From contig DAKN01000102.1 of assembly GCA_002499185.1 (NCBI GenBank), positions 15,060 to 60,007 on the forward strand: DNA of 44,948 bases, read 5' to 3'. Below, in pieces: positions 32,725-40,644 of the stretch; the stretch's first letter is position 1, and every line of letters starts with the position of its first letter. Both the position numbers and the translations under genes were made by a program. The notes under the pieces are model-generated. The model was given only the letters and a program-made list of their open reading frames with translations, made no database searches and was not told the DNA's origin. Origin of the DNA: Candidatus Pacearchaeota archaeon UBA284. Its GTDB lineage: Archaea > Nanobdellota > Nanobdellia > Pacearchaeales > UBA284.

Positions 32725-33150
32725 ATGCTTGGGGATTATCTTTTACATTACAACAATCTTTATAAAAGAAAATCTTTTCTTTCTTCGATGGAATTAATTG
32801 CATTAGCATCTAGTGGAAAGGGTACCTGGGGGCAAATATCTGGTTTAATAAACAAGCAAAAATGGGATAAGATTATTCTCATATGCCCCGATTTTTTTAA
32901 ACAAAATTTACAATCTTTCGATTTTACACAAAAAGCCGAAATTTTTTCTTTTAATTTTGATAAACCAATAGCACAACTAATTCTAGAAATAAGAGATAAG
33001 CTTAAAACAAAAATTGATGGAACAGAAGTTGCATTAAGTATAGCAAGTGGAGATGGAAGAGAGCACATGATTCTAATTTCATCAATTTTACAAGTGCCAG
33101 CAGGCATAAAATTTGTCGCATTAACTAAAGACGGAATTCTTGAATTTTAA
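32725..33150 (+). CDS. Rossmann-like protein, possibly CARF-type
   Basis: 141 residues from the ATG at 32725, chosen over an open frame reaching back to 32620 because a TATA-like TTTAAATATT near 32693-32702 fits a leaderless start here and the longer form would overlap the divergent gene. Alternating strands and helices: ELIALASSGKGTW, KIILICPDF, VALSIASGDGREHMILIS, IKFVALTKDGI. The opening strand-loop plus SGDGREHM near the C-terminus recalls CARF domains that sense cyclic oligoadenylates, but there is no CRISPR locus here and the match is from pattern only. No effector domain is attached. Confidence 0.5.
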   Translation: MLGDYLLHYNNLYKRKSFLSSMELIALASSGKGTWGQISGLINKQKWDKIILICPDFFKQNLQSFDFTQKAEIFSFNFDKPIAQLILEIRDKLKTKIDGTEVALSIASGDGREHMILISSILQVPAGIKFVALTKDGILEF

Positions 33151-33191
33151 AGAATCAAAACAAATAAAAAGGGTTTTGATTTTGTTTTAAT

Positions 33192-34148
33192 ATGAAAAAT
33201 AAAAAGAATGCAAAAATTAATGATTTGATATTTAGGGAACTTATTAAAAGAGGATACCATCTAGAAGGAAACACAAGAGTATGGAATCTTGCAGATTCTA
33301 AATTATGGTATATAACACCTTCACAAGCACAGGCTTTTTTAGATTTAGAAAGATCAAAAGAATATCAAAAAGATGTTATTCAAAAAGAAATAGATTTAAT
33401 AGAAAAAAATATAGATGAAATAATAGATGGTATAAGAGATAAACCCGTAAATATTATTGATATTGGTTGTGGAGATGGAAAAAAAGCGGTTATTTTTTTA
33501 AGTTATCTTAAAAACACAAATAAACTAAGATATTGTCCGATAGATATTAGTTCTTATATGGTTGAGAAAGCTATAGAAAAAATGTCTAAGATGAATATTA
33601 AAGAAATTATTAAACTTCAATGGAATATTTCGGATTTTGAAAATTTAGAAAATATAACTCCTTTACTTAGATTTGGAGAATATAAAAATAATTTTATCTT
33701 GCTTCTTGGGAATACCTTGGGTAACTTTGAAATTCATGAACTTTTATATGAAATAAGAAGTTCTATGACCGATGGAGATTTCTTATTAATCGGCAATGGA
33801 TTAGACAATAGAAATCCTGAAGAAATAACAAAAGCATATAAAAATGAACAAATAGATGAATGGCTCGTAAAAATTTTAACACAAATAGGATTAGATAAAA
33901 AAGATTTAATATATGATGTAAGGTTTAAAAATTCCAGAATAGAGGAATATTATAGTCTTTTAAGAGATGTAGAAATTTCTTTTTTAGGAAAAACAGTAAA
34001 ATTTAACAAAGGAGATCAGATAATAACTGCTGTTTCCTATAAATATGATTCTGATGATTTAAGGGGCGTTCTAAAAATGTATTTTGATGATGTAAAAATG
34101 TATATATCTAAGGATAAGTTATATGCTCTTGCCCTTTGTAGAAAATAA
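33192..34148 (+). CDS. EgtD-like SAM-dependent methyltransferase
   Basis: 318 residues of the histidine-specific methyltransferase family (PF10017-like). SAM motif I IIDIGCGDGKKAV (about 89-101), PIDIS (about 118), LLLGNTLGNFE (about 173-183), equivalent to the GSTIGNF block of EgtD, then LIGNGLDN and a C-terminal FNKGDQIITAVSYKY. EgtD trimethylates histidine for ergothioneine, but archaeal relatives may modify a different amino acid or small molecule. No ergothioneine-pathway partner is nearby. Follows the Rossmann-like gene by 41 bp on the same strand. Confidence 0.8.
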   Translation: MKNKKNAKINDLIFRELIKRGYHLEGNTRVWNLADSKLWYITPSQAQAFLDLERSKEYQKDVIQKEIDLIEKNIDEIIDGIRDKPVNIIDIGCGDGKKAVIFLSYLKNTNKLRYCPIDISSYMVEKAIEKMSKMNIKEIIKLQWNISDFENLENITPLLRFGEYKNNFILLLGNTLGNFEIHELLYEIRSSMTDGDFLLIGNGLDNRNPEEITKAYKNEQIDEWLVKILTQIGLDKKDLIYDVRFKNSRIEEYYSLLRDVEISFLGKTVKFNKGDQIITAVSYKYDSDDLRGVLKMYFDDVKMYISKDKLYALALCRK

Positions 34149-34253
34149 ATTAAAGATAGTTCTTTCTTTGCTTAAAAATATCAAGAAAAATTTATGAATT
34201 TTATATAAAAAAATAAAAAAAAGAAAAGAAAAAAATTAGAATTTTTTAACTAT

Positions 34254-34295
34254 TTATTTCTTCTTTTTCTTTTTTACTGCTTTCTTTTTTGCCAT
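34254..34295 (-). CDS. 13-residue lysine-rich microprotein
   Basis: MAKKKAVKKKKKK then TAA. An AGAGGT ribosome site lies seven bases before the ATG and a TATA-like GTATTTAAAC near 34352-34361 gives a leader of about 35 nt, so promoter, ribosome site, start and stop are all in place. Nothing else codes in this stretch. Short Lys/Ala peptides of this type could bind DNA or RNA like histone tails. Whether it is translated is unproven. Confidence 0.45.
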   Translation of the reverse strand: MAKKKAVKKKKKK

Positions 34296-34527
34296 TTTTT
34301 TACCTCTTTCTTTTTGAATATTTAATTTTGATAAAAATAAAATGTTGTTTTTGTTTAAATACTTTTTCTTTTTTCAGAATTTTTTTCTAAATCGTAAAAA
34401 ATGAAATAAATTATACCGTCGAGAAAAAATTACTAAGAATTTTTCATAAAACCATAAATAGAAAATTAAGGTATTTAACAAAGATTATTTTATTTTTTAT
34501 TTTTTGTAAATTAATATAAAAATCTCC

Positions 34528-34554
34528 TTTTTTAATATGGACCGACCGGGAATT
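34528..34554. repeat. Partial copy of the tRNA-Ala 3' end (direct repeat, distal)
   Basis: 27 bp identical to 34638-34664: TTTTTTAATATGG then ACCGACCGGGAATT. The shared segment covers the 3' acceptor strand, discriminator and 3' T-stem of the tRNA-Ala(CGC) gene plus the adjoining downstream flank. The offset is exactly 110 bp. A duplicated tRNA 3' end is the usual footprint of site-specific integration or a tRNA-derived repeat. Confidence 0.75.
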
Positions 34555-34628
34555 CGCTCAAAAATCTTTTGAATTTTTGGCGCGCCAAAAACGCCATTGC
34601 GTTTTTTAGCGGAACCGGATCAATTCCC
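34548..34628. mobile_element. Foldback segment between tRNA repeats (possible mini-element)
   Basis: About 80 bp with nested dyads. Outer arms GGGAATT (34548-34554) and AATTCCC (34622-34628); then CGCT (34555-34558) with AGCG (34608-34611); inner CAAAAAT/ATTTTTG (34559-34579); the 18-bp palindrome at 34574-34591 centred on GGCGCGCC; and AAAAACGC-CATT-GCGTTTTT (34587-34606). It is more GC-rich and structured than its surroundings and encodes nothing. It could be a mini-mobile element, an integration scar or a structured RNA. Confidence 0.45.
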
Positions 34629-34647
34629 CAAAAAGAATTTTTTAATA

Positions 34648-34718
34648 TGGACCGACCGGGAATTGAACCCGGATCCCATCCATGCGAAAGATGAATTCTA
34701 CCGTTAAACTATCGGCCC
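34648..34718 (-). tRNA. tRNA-Ala(CGC)
   Basis: 71 nt. Acceptor GGGCCGA/TCGGTCC with the alanine G3-U70 pair; D stem GTTT/GAAT region; anticodon stem CATCT/GGATG with loop TTCGCAT, anticodon CGC; T arm CCGGG-TTCAATT-CCCGG; discriminator A. CCA is not encoded. Its 3' end is duplicated 110 bp downstream at 34528-34554. Confidence 0.92.
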
Positions 34719-34736
34719 AATAAAATAATTAAGAAA

Positions 34737-36155
34737 TTACAGCTTAAAAAGCCATATGACCATAAGAAGTAAAAATATTAAAATTACAATAAAACTGAAT
34801 AGAGAATAGATTCTTTCCGCTATTTTTTTTGATTTTGTTAATGCAAAAAAAGCCAAATAGATGAATCTTCCACCATCTAAAAAGGCCAATGGAAGCATAT
34901 TAATCAATGAAACTGAAATTAAGATTATTATTAACCAGAAAAATAAATCTCTAAAAAAGATTAAAATGTCTTTGCTACCGGAAATTTTTTCAGTTACATT
35001 AGCATAAGGGTAAAAATAAGGGGATGAAAGTGATCCGAAAAAATTCTGAGTAGGAGATAATTGCATAAATTGTATTCCAATATAGCCCCTGGTTTTATTA
35101 ATAGAATTTTCTGCTAAGGTAATATTGTATTCTTTATTTGTGGTTTCAATAATAATTTGTTCCCCAGTTTGATAATTTCTTAAAATTTCTTCAATATCTT
35201 CTATTTTTTCTACTTTTTTACCATCTATTTTTCTTATAGCCCCCGATAAATTTGCTCTTATTGCTGGAGAATCATTAAACAAGACCATAATTTCTGTTGA
35301 ATTTGATTTTATACTATTAACTTGCACTAAAAGATCTTTATTCAACAAATATCTATGTGAATCCTTTGTAAAAACCAAAACATTTTCATCATCAACAAAA
35401 TTAAGCATTTCAGAATTATTTAAGGACATAAATTCTGAAAAATTATAGGGACCAATTTTATCTATTTGAGAAATATTTAATTTTTCAATAGAATAAATAT
35501 ATCCTGTTACTCCATCTCGTTCATAAAAACCCATAAAAAATAATTGTAATATTAAAAGAAAAATTATTGCAAACAAAATATTTGAAAAACTGCCCGCAGA
35601 AACAACAGCCATTTGCTTTCTTTTTGTTTTTCTCTTCATCGTTTCTTCATCCGGCTCTACAAATGCTGCTAAAAATGGTCCAAGAAAACCAAAACCGGTT
35701 GATTTTATTTTTATATTATGTCTTGCAGCATATATTCCGTGACCAAATTCATGAACAACAGCAATGATTGCTATAACAATTAACCAATAGGTAAAATAAA
35801 AAGGAGGTAACGGTAGATTGAACATTTGTGGCATATAAGGAATTAATGGCATCAGGGGGGGAACTTTTGTAATAATCGAGGTAGAAAAAAGCAAGATGGT
35901 CATGCTTTGAATTAATAAGTACAAACTAAAAACCATTGCTATGAATCCGTAAGTTATAGAAACCGGTTCAAGAAAATCAATCAATTTAGAAAACTTTTTG
36001 CTGAACCAATTAATTGTTTTTATTCCAGCTCTTGTACGATATAATAAAAAAATCTTACTTTCTGTTTTTAATTTTTTCTTATGGGTTATTAGAAAAGCCG
36101 TGACAGCAATACAAAATATTGCTAAACCAATTAAATCATAAACCATAAAAGACAT
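34737..36155 (-). CDS. Site-2 protease family (M50) intramembrane metalloprotease
   Basis: 472 residues with about seven membrane segments. Zinc motif HEFGH at 135-139 and the third-ligand motif NMLPLAFLDGG near 425-435. Between them is a large extracytoplasmic part with a PDZ-like domain (NSPAIRANLSGAIRKIDGKKV, about 292-312). This is the archaeal S2P/RseP-like layout. Cleaves membrane-bound regulators or remnant signal peptides; target unknown. Downstream of eL40 and next to tRNA-Ala. Confidence 0.92.
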   Translation of the reverse strand: MSFMVYDLIGLAIFCIAVTAFLITHKKKLKTESKIFLLYRTRAGIKTINWFSKKFSKLIDFLEPVSITYGFIAMVFSLYLLIQSMTILLFSTSIITKVPPLMPLIPYMPQMFNLPLPPFYFTYWLIVIAIIAVVHEFGHGIYAARHNIKIKSTGFGFLGPFLAAFVEPDEETMKRKTKRKQMAVVSAGSFSNILFAIIFLLILQLFFMGFYERDGVTGYIYSIEKLNISQIDKIGPYNFSEFMSLNNSEMLNFVDDENVLVFTKDSHRYLLNKDLLVQVNSIKSNSTEIMVLFNDSPAIRANLSGAIRKIDGKKVEKIEDIEEILRNYQTGEQIIIETTNKEYNITLAENSINKTRGYIGIQFMQLSPTQNFFGSLSSPYFYPYANVTEKISGSKDILIFFRDLFFWLIIILISVSLINMLPLAFLDGGRFIYLAFFALTKSKKIAERIYSLFSFIVILIFLLLMVIWLFKL

Positions 36156-36205
36156 TTTAATTAGGATTTTAAAAGCATAAATTTTATAAAAATTTATTAG
36201 TTTAA

Positions 36206-36379
36206 TTAAGCCTTCCCTGTTTTCTTTTTCTTCGTTCTTAAAGCACTCCCCTTACATTTCCTACATTTTGCTTTTCCATCTGCTACTTTTTTAGGATCTG
36301 CTTTAATTTTAGAACCGCAGGTTTTGCATATAAAAACTCCCCCATATAGCCTTTGTTGTGCCGCTTCAATTTTTGCCAT
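36206..36379 (-). CDS. rpl40e: Ribosomal protein eL40
   Basis: Found by reading the gap between the S2P and aIF5A genes. 57 residues, ATG at 36377-36379. Zinc ribbon CKTC (18-21) and CRKC (39-42), followed by the diagnostic SALRTKKKK. The pattern C-x2-C, then CRKC-x-x-x-LR-x-K is that of archaeal L40e. Small basic large-subunit protein. A spacing of 40 bp to aIF5A suggests a common transcript. Confidence 0.85.
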   Translation of the reverse strand: MAKIEAAQQRLYGGVFICKTCGSKIKADPKKVADGKAKCRKCKGSALRTKKKKTGKA

Positions 36380-36419
36380 TTTTCTGTTTTTTTATTTTTA
36401 ATATTTGGTTATCATAAAT

Positions 36420-36818
36420 TTAATTTATTTTTCTTTTAACAATTTTTTCACCTTCAACGTCCCAATATTCTACTTGGTCATTTTCAGCTAAGTCATTGAT
36501 TATGTCTTTATCTGTTTTCATCTCAATAGTTTCAAAACTTTCTAAATCCATTAATGAAACTTTTTCTCCATTTTTATCAATTGTCAATATTTGCCCTTTC
36601 TTTTTTTCTATTAGGGGCACTGAAAACCGTTCATGGCCTGGTGCAATTGTTACTCTTTTTTTACCATCAATTATACCAATAGCTTCAAATCTACATTTGC
36701 TCGCACCATGTTTTCCTGTTTTGCTTATATCTACATTTTTTATAGTGCATGAAGCACCATCAATTATCGCAGTGCTGCCCTGTTTCAGTTCTGTTGCATT
36801 GACTAATTTTAATGGCAT
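36420..36818 (-). CDS. eif5a: Translation factor aIF5A
   Basis: 132 residues. N-terminal SH3-like domain with the hypusine loop SKTGKHGAS; Lys36 is the modified residue. C-terminal OB domain with GEKIVKRKI. Promotes elongation through difficult peptide stretches and termination. No deoxyhypusine synthase is in this window. The ATG at 36816-36818 matches the usual MPLKLV start. Confidence 0.95.
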   Translation of the reverse strand: MPLKLVNATELKQGSTAIIDGASCTIKNVDISKTGKHGASKCRFEAIGIIDGKKRVTIAPGHERFSVPLIEKKKGQILTIDKNGEKVSLMDLESFETIEMKTDKDIINDLAENDQVEYWDVEGEKIVKRKIN

Positions 36819-36862
36819 GTTAATGAGAAAAAATTTTAATTTATAAAGGTTGTCCTTTTTAA

Positions 36863-37228
36863 TTAATCTAAGAGAGTATCAATCATCGTTATTGGACCAA
36901 GACTTTCTAATTCAATTTCTTTGCGAAAGTGTTTAAGGGAATTAAATTTTGATTCAAATTCTTTAGATAAAGGACCATTATATCTTCCAATAAGATAATT
37001 AAGATTATTTTCCATATACATTACCTTTTCTTTAATAGGGGAATTATAAAAACGGTAAGGGTTAAAACCTTGGCTATTTTTTATTAATGAATTTTCTAAT
37101 TTATTCAAAACAGAATAAATTTTTCTTTCTTCAGAATTTAAAGAATGTTGTTTTTTTAATGCACGTAAAATTAATTCACCAAACCTAAAAATATCCTTGT
37201 GCCAAAAGATTTCAGCAATAGATCTCAT
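36863..37228 (-). CDS. Hypothetical soluble protein
   Basis: 121 residues, mainly helical by composition, no membrane segment. Starts MRSIAEIFWHKDIF. No recognised motif. Its start overlaps the stop of the gene at 37225 by 4 bp, so the two are translationally coupled and may form a complex. Confidence 0.5.
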   Translation of the reverse strand: MRSIAEIFWHKDIFRFGELILRALKKQHSLNSEERKIYSVLNKLENSLIKNSQGFNPYRFYNSPIKEKVMYMENNLNYLIGRYNGPLSKEFESKFNSLKHFRKEIELESLGPITMIDTLLD

Positions 37229-37587
37229 TTTTTCTTTTTGACTTTTGATTTTGGTCGTTCAAAAATAGTAGAAACTGGTTTTTTTGGAGCAAATTTCCTT
37301 CCAATTATCTCTCTAAATATTCTTTCAACGTCTTCTTTTTCTTTTCTAACTTGATCCACATTAATTTTTTGGTCTTTTCTTCCAATTCCCTGCAGTGCTT
37401 TTTCAATATAATCTAATTTTAAATTTAATTCTTGAATTTGTTTTTGTAAAATTCCCAAGGCGAGCCACAATTGCGCTTTTCCCTTATCTTCTGCTTTACT
37501 ATAAGATTCTTTATGCATAAAAGATTCGGCTATTAATCTTTCAACGTAAGGTCTCAATTCTCTTTTAATATTTTTTCTCCAATCCAT
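37225..37587 (-). CDS. Hypothetical coiled-coil protein with basic tail
   Basis: 120 residues. Helical, with a heptad-like stretch (LQKQIQELNLKLDYIEKAL, about 48-66) and a basic, Pro/Lys-rich tail ending KVKKKK that could bind nucleic acid. Opens MDWRKNIKREL. No family recognised. Overlaps the next gene by 4 bp; probable two-gene operon, possibly extending into aIF5A. Confidence 0.5.
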   Translation of the reverse strand: MDWRKNIKRELRPYVERLIAESFMHKESYSKAEDKGKAQLWLALGILQKQIQELNLKLDYIEKALQGIGRKDQKINVDQVRKEKEDVERIFREIIGRKFAPKKPVSTIFERPKSKVKKKK

Positions 37588-37706
37588 ATTCCAGATAATC
37601 GCCGGGGATTTTTAAGTATTAATATATTTTAGTATATATTTTAAATAACAATATTAAAGAAACAAATAAACAATAGTTTTTTAAAATGTCTTTATTTTAA
37701 TGCAAC

Positions 37707-38336
37707 ATGAAAACTAAAAATAAAGATTTCATAGAATTTGATTTTTATGCAAAGATAAAGGATGGGGAAATATTTGATACTACCCTAAATGATGTAGCAA
37801 TTAAAGCAGGATTAACTGATAAAGAAGATAAACAAAGATTCAAACCACTAAGAATTTGTATAGGTGAGGGTATGATTTTAAAAGGATTAGATAATGCCCT
37901 ATGTGATAAGGAACTAAACAAAGAATATTCTATAGAATTATCTCCTGATGAATCCTTTGGGAAGAGAAAAGCAAATTTAATAAGAACTTTTCCAATAACC
38001 GCATTTAAAACAAGACCATATCCTGGAATGCTAGTTAATGTTGAAGGAACTATAGCAAAGGTAGTTTCAGCAAATTCTGGAAGAATAATGCTAGATTTTA
38101 ATAACCCCCTTTCGGGAAAAATAGTTATTTATAATTTTACAATAAAAAGAATAATTTCTGAAGATAAGGAAAAGATAGAAACCCTTTTTGACGGTTATGG
38201 TTTAAAGGCTAAATCAATTTCTTTGGATGGGAAAAAAACCAAAATAGAAATGGAAGAAAAATATCCAAAACAAGTTCTTGAAGAAATTTCTAAAAAAATA
38301 AACGAATTGATAAAAATAGAATCAGAATTTAATTAG
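37707..38336 (+). CDS. FKBP-type peptidyl-prolyl isomerase (SlyD-like)
   Basis: 209 residues. FKBP core split by an insert-in-flap chaperone domain: DFIEFDFYAKIKDGEIFDTT (start), ICIGEGMILKGLDNAL (about 50-65), ELSPDESFGKR (about 75), insert (about 90-140) with NSGRIMLDFNNPLSGK, then a C-terminal extension of 60 residues, as in archaeal long FKBPs. Assists protein folding. Upstream of ftsZ on the same strand. Confidence 0.9.
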   Translation: MKTKNKDFIEFDFYAKIKDGEIFDTTLNDVAIKAGLTDKEDKQRFKPLRICIGEGMILKGLDNALCDKELNKEYSIELSPDESFGKRKANLIRTFPITAFKTRPYPGMLVNVEGTIAKVVSANSGRIMLDFNNPLSGKIVIYNFTIKRIISEDKEKIETLFDGYGLKAKSISLDGKKTKIEMEEKYPKQVLEEISKKINELIKIESEFN

Positions 38337-38415
38337 AGTTTAATAAAAAACACATTAGAGAAATATTGCTTTTTAGAACATTAAACTTTAAATAGTAATA
38401 TTTGATTTGAGAACT

Positions 38416-39504
38416 ATGGCAGAAGGATTTGAAATAAGAGAGGAATATAGAAAAGAGATTGATAAGGAGCTAGAAGAGATAATTTCTAAACAAAAAGCAT
38501 CCATAAAAGTAATTGGTGTTGGCGGTGGAGGAAACAATACTCTTAGTAGGATGAAAGAGATAGGGATAAAGGGTGCTGAAATGATAGCTGCAAATACTGA
38601 TGCTCAAGATTTACTTTATACTTATTGTGACCATAAAATTCTTCTTGGAAGAGAACTAACCCACGGTCTTGGAGCAGGAAGTAATCCAAAAATTGGAGAA
38701 GAATCTGCTAAAGAAAGTGAACATGAAATAAAAATGAAACTTCAAGGAAGTGATTTAATCTTTATAACTTGTGGATTGGGCGGAGGAACCGGAACAGGAG
38801 CAGCACCAATCATTGCAGAAGTTGCTAAGAAACTTAATGCATTAACTATTGGTGTAGTTACCTTGCCTTTTACGATAGAAGGACAAAAAAGATATGAAAA
38901 CGCAATATATGGTTTAGAAAGAATGGAAGACATAGTAGATACATTAATTGTTGTTCCTAATGATAAACTTCTTGAATTAGCTCCCGATTTACCCTTACAC
39001 ACAGCATTTAAAATTGCAGATGAAATTTTAACAAATGCAGTAAAGGGGATAGCCGAACTTGTAACAAAAGCAGGATTAGTTAATTTAGATTTCGCAGATA
39101 TTCGTGCAGTAATGTCTAATGGGGGAGTAGCAATGATTGGCGTAGGTGAAAGTGATTCCCCAGACAGATCAGTAGAAGCAATACAAAAAGCAATAGAAAA
39201 TCCATTGTTAGATGTAGATATTACTGATGCATCGGGTGCATTAATTAACATCATCGGTGGATTAGATTTAACTCTAGATGAAGCAAGAAAAGTAATTGAA
39301 ACTGTGGGTAAGAAAATAAGTCCGGAAGCAAAAATGATTTGGGGAGCGCAACTAAGCGAAGATATGGATAAAACTCTAAGGGTTTTATTGATAGTGACTG
39401 GTGTTCAAAGTCCACAAATTCTTGGAGTTAAAGAAAAGAAAAAAACCCGCGATAAAAAATCAATATCTGAAGAATTGGGAATAGATTTTGTTGAAGAAAA
39501 TTAA
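38416..39504 (+). CDS. ftsZ: Cell-division GTPase FtsZ
   Basis: 362 residues from the ATG at 38416 (MAEGFEIREE); an in-frame TTG at 38407 is not preferred. Nucleotide-binding VGGGGNNTL near 36-44, tubulin signature GGGTGTGAAP (about 118-127), T7 loop VNLDFADIR (about 216-224). Polymerises into the division ring; together with the PRC-barrel protein at 8515 it hints at an FtsZ-based division system. Followed by secE as in many archaea. Confidence 0.96.
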   Translation: MAEGFEIREEYRKEIDKELEEIISKQKASIKVIGVGGGGNNTLSRMKEIGIKGAEMIAANTDAQDLLYTYCDHKILLGRELTHGLGAGSNPKIGEESAKESEHEIKMKLQGSDLIFITCGLGGGTGTGAAPIIAEVAKKLNALTIGVVTLPFTIEGQKRYENAIYGLERMEDIVDTLIVVPNDKLLELAPDLPLHTAFKIADEILTNAVKGIAELVTKAGLVNLDFADIRAVMSNGGVAMIGVGESDSPDRSVEAIQKAIENPLLDVDITDASGALINIIGGLDLTLDEARKVIETVGKKISPEAKMIWGAQLSEDMDKTLRVLLIVTGVQSPQILGVKEKKKTRDKKSISEELGIDFVEEN

Positions 39505-39556
39505 GAAATAAATTAAAATTAATAATCTTTTTAAAGGCTCAATAGTTCTGAATAAT

Positions 39557-39730
39557 ATGATATCAAAAACAAGAGAATTTTTTAATAAATGTGTTCGTGT
39601 ATTAAGAGTAGCAAGAAAACCGACAAAAAGCGAACTAAAAAATATTTCAAAAATTTCAGCTATAGGGATGCTTATAATTGGATTAATTGGTTTTATAATT
39701 AGCACTATTTTTACAATCTTATTTTACTAA
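39557..39730 (+). CDS. secE: Preprotein translocase subunit SecE (Sec61 gamma)
   Basis: 57 residues found by reading the gap after ftsZ; ATG 39557-39559, stop 39728-39730. An amphipathic helix (MISKTREFFNKCVRVLRVARKP) followed by one membrane segment (about 34-56), with the conserved RVxRKPTxxE pattern of archaeal SecE. Part of the SecYE translocon. Classic order ftsZ-secE-spt5, here interrupted by a lipoprotein gene. Confidence 0.9.
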   Translation: MISKTREFFNKCVRVLRVARKPTKSELKNISKISAIGMLIIGLIGFIISTIFTILFY

Positions 39731-39749
39731 TAAAATATCAAAAAATAAA

Positions 39750-40067
39750 ATGGAAAGAAAAATATTTTTTACTGGAATAATATTTCTTATTATCTTTTTT
39801 TCTCTATTTATTTCAGGATGTGGCAGCTTAACAGTATCTGAACTAAATCAAAATAAAGAAAAATATCTTGGAGAAGAAATTTCAGTAACCGGGATAGTTA
39901 CAAATACTATAAAGATAGGTTCATTATCTGGATATACCTTAAAAGATGAAAAAACAGATGAAACAATTGCAGTAAAATCAAGCATTTTACCAGAAGAAGG
40001 GGAAAAAATTACAATTAAAGGAACATTAATGAAAGATCTTGTTTTTTACTATATCTTGGTTAAATAA
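39750..40067 (+). CDS. OB-fold lipoprotein
   Basis: 105 residues. Signal peptide with hydrophobic core (about 5-21) and a lipobox LFISGC giving a lipid-modifiable Cys near 24. The rest is a small OB-like beta domain: LGEEISVTGIVTN, YTLKDEKTDETIAV, GEKITIKGTL. Similar plan to the anchored OB protein at 16976. Function unknown; inserted between secE and spt5. Confidence 0.7.
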   Translation: MERKIFFTGIIFLIIFFSLFISGCGSLTVSELNQNKEKYLGEEISVTGIVTNTIKIGSLSGYTLKDEKTDETIAVKSSILPEEGEKITIKGTLMKDLVFYYILVK

Positions 40068-40131
40068 TTAAATAAAATGTTAAACCGAACATTTAAAAAG
40101 ATTCCAAAACATAGCAAATTATCCTTCTAAA

Positions 40132-40599
40132 ATGATATATGTCGTTAAGGTAACAACAAATAAGGAAGAACAGGCACTCGATTTAATTGCAAATAGGATA
40201 GAGAAAAAAAATTTAAATGTTTTTTCAATAGCCCGCCCTCACGGATTAAGGGGTTATATTCTAATCGAATCATTAGATAAGGAATCGGCAGAACAAGCTG
40301 TTTTCAATCTCCCATATGTCAAAGGAATAATTTCTAAAAATTTAGAATATGGGGAGATAGAAAATATGATTGAACCTGTTGTTGCAGATATTAAAATAGA
40401 AAAAGGAGATGTTGTAGAGATTTTATCAGAACCATTTAAAAGAGAAAAAGCTAAAGTCGTAAAAATTGATAAGTTAAAAGAAGAAGTTGTTGTTGAATTA
40501 TTAGAAGCAGCAATTCCAATACCTATAACAATTAAATTAGATAATGTTAAGGTCATTAGAAGAACTGCAGAAGAAGGAGAGCATATCAAAGAACATTAA
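40132..40599 (+). CDS. spt5: Transcription elongation factor Spt5
   Basis: 155 residues: NGN domain (about 1-85) with VKVTTNKEEQALDLI and GYILIESLDKESAEQAV, then a KOW domain (about 90-145) with IEKGDVVEILSEPFKREKAKVV. Binds the RNA polymerase clamp and keeps it processive, usually with Spt4. A C-terminal acidic tail of 10 residues follows. L11, the usual next gene, is absent. Confidence 0.95.
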   Translation: MIYVVKVTTNKEEQALDLIANRIEKKNLNVFSIARPHGLRGYILIESLDKESAEQAVFNLPYVKGIISKNLEYGEIENMIEPVVADIKIEKGDVVEILSEPFKREKAKVVKIDKLKEEVVVELLEAAIPIPITIKLDNVKVIRRTAEEGEHIKEH

Positions 40600-40644
40600 A
40601 TTGCTTTTAGATACTTTTTTATATATTAATTCTTATAATCTATT

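Noticed and set aside
34531..34630. Second full tRNA gene beside tRNA-Ala(CGC)
   Set aside because: Only the 3' acceptor and T-stem strand are repeated; no D arm or anticodon arm can be formed from the rest.
38742..39254. 170-codon open frame antisense to ftsZ
   Set aside because: Wholly inside a conserved gene on the other strand, with no promoter or recognisable domain.
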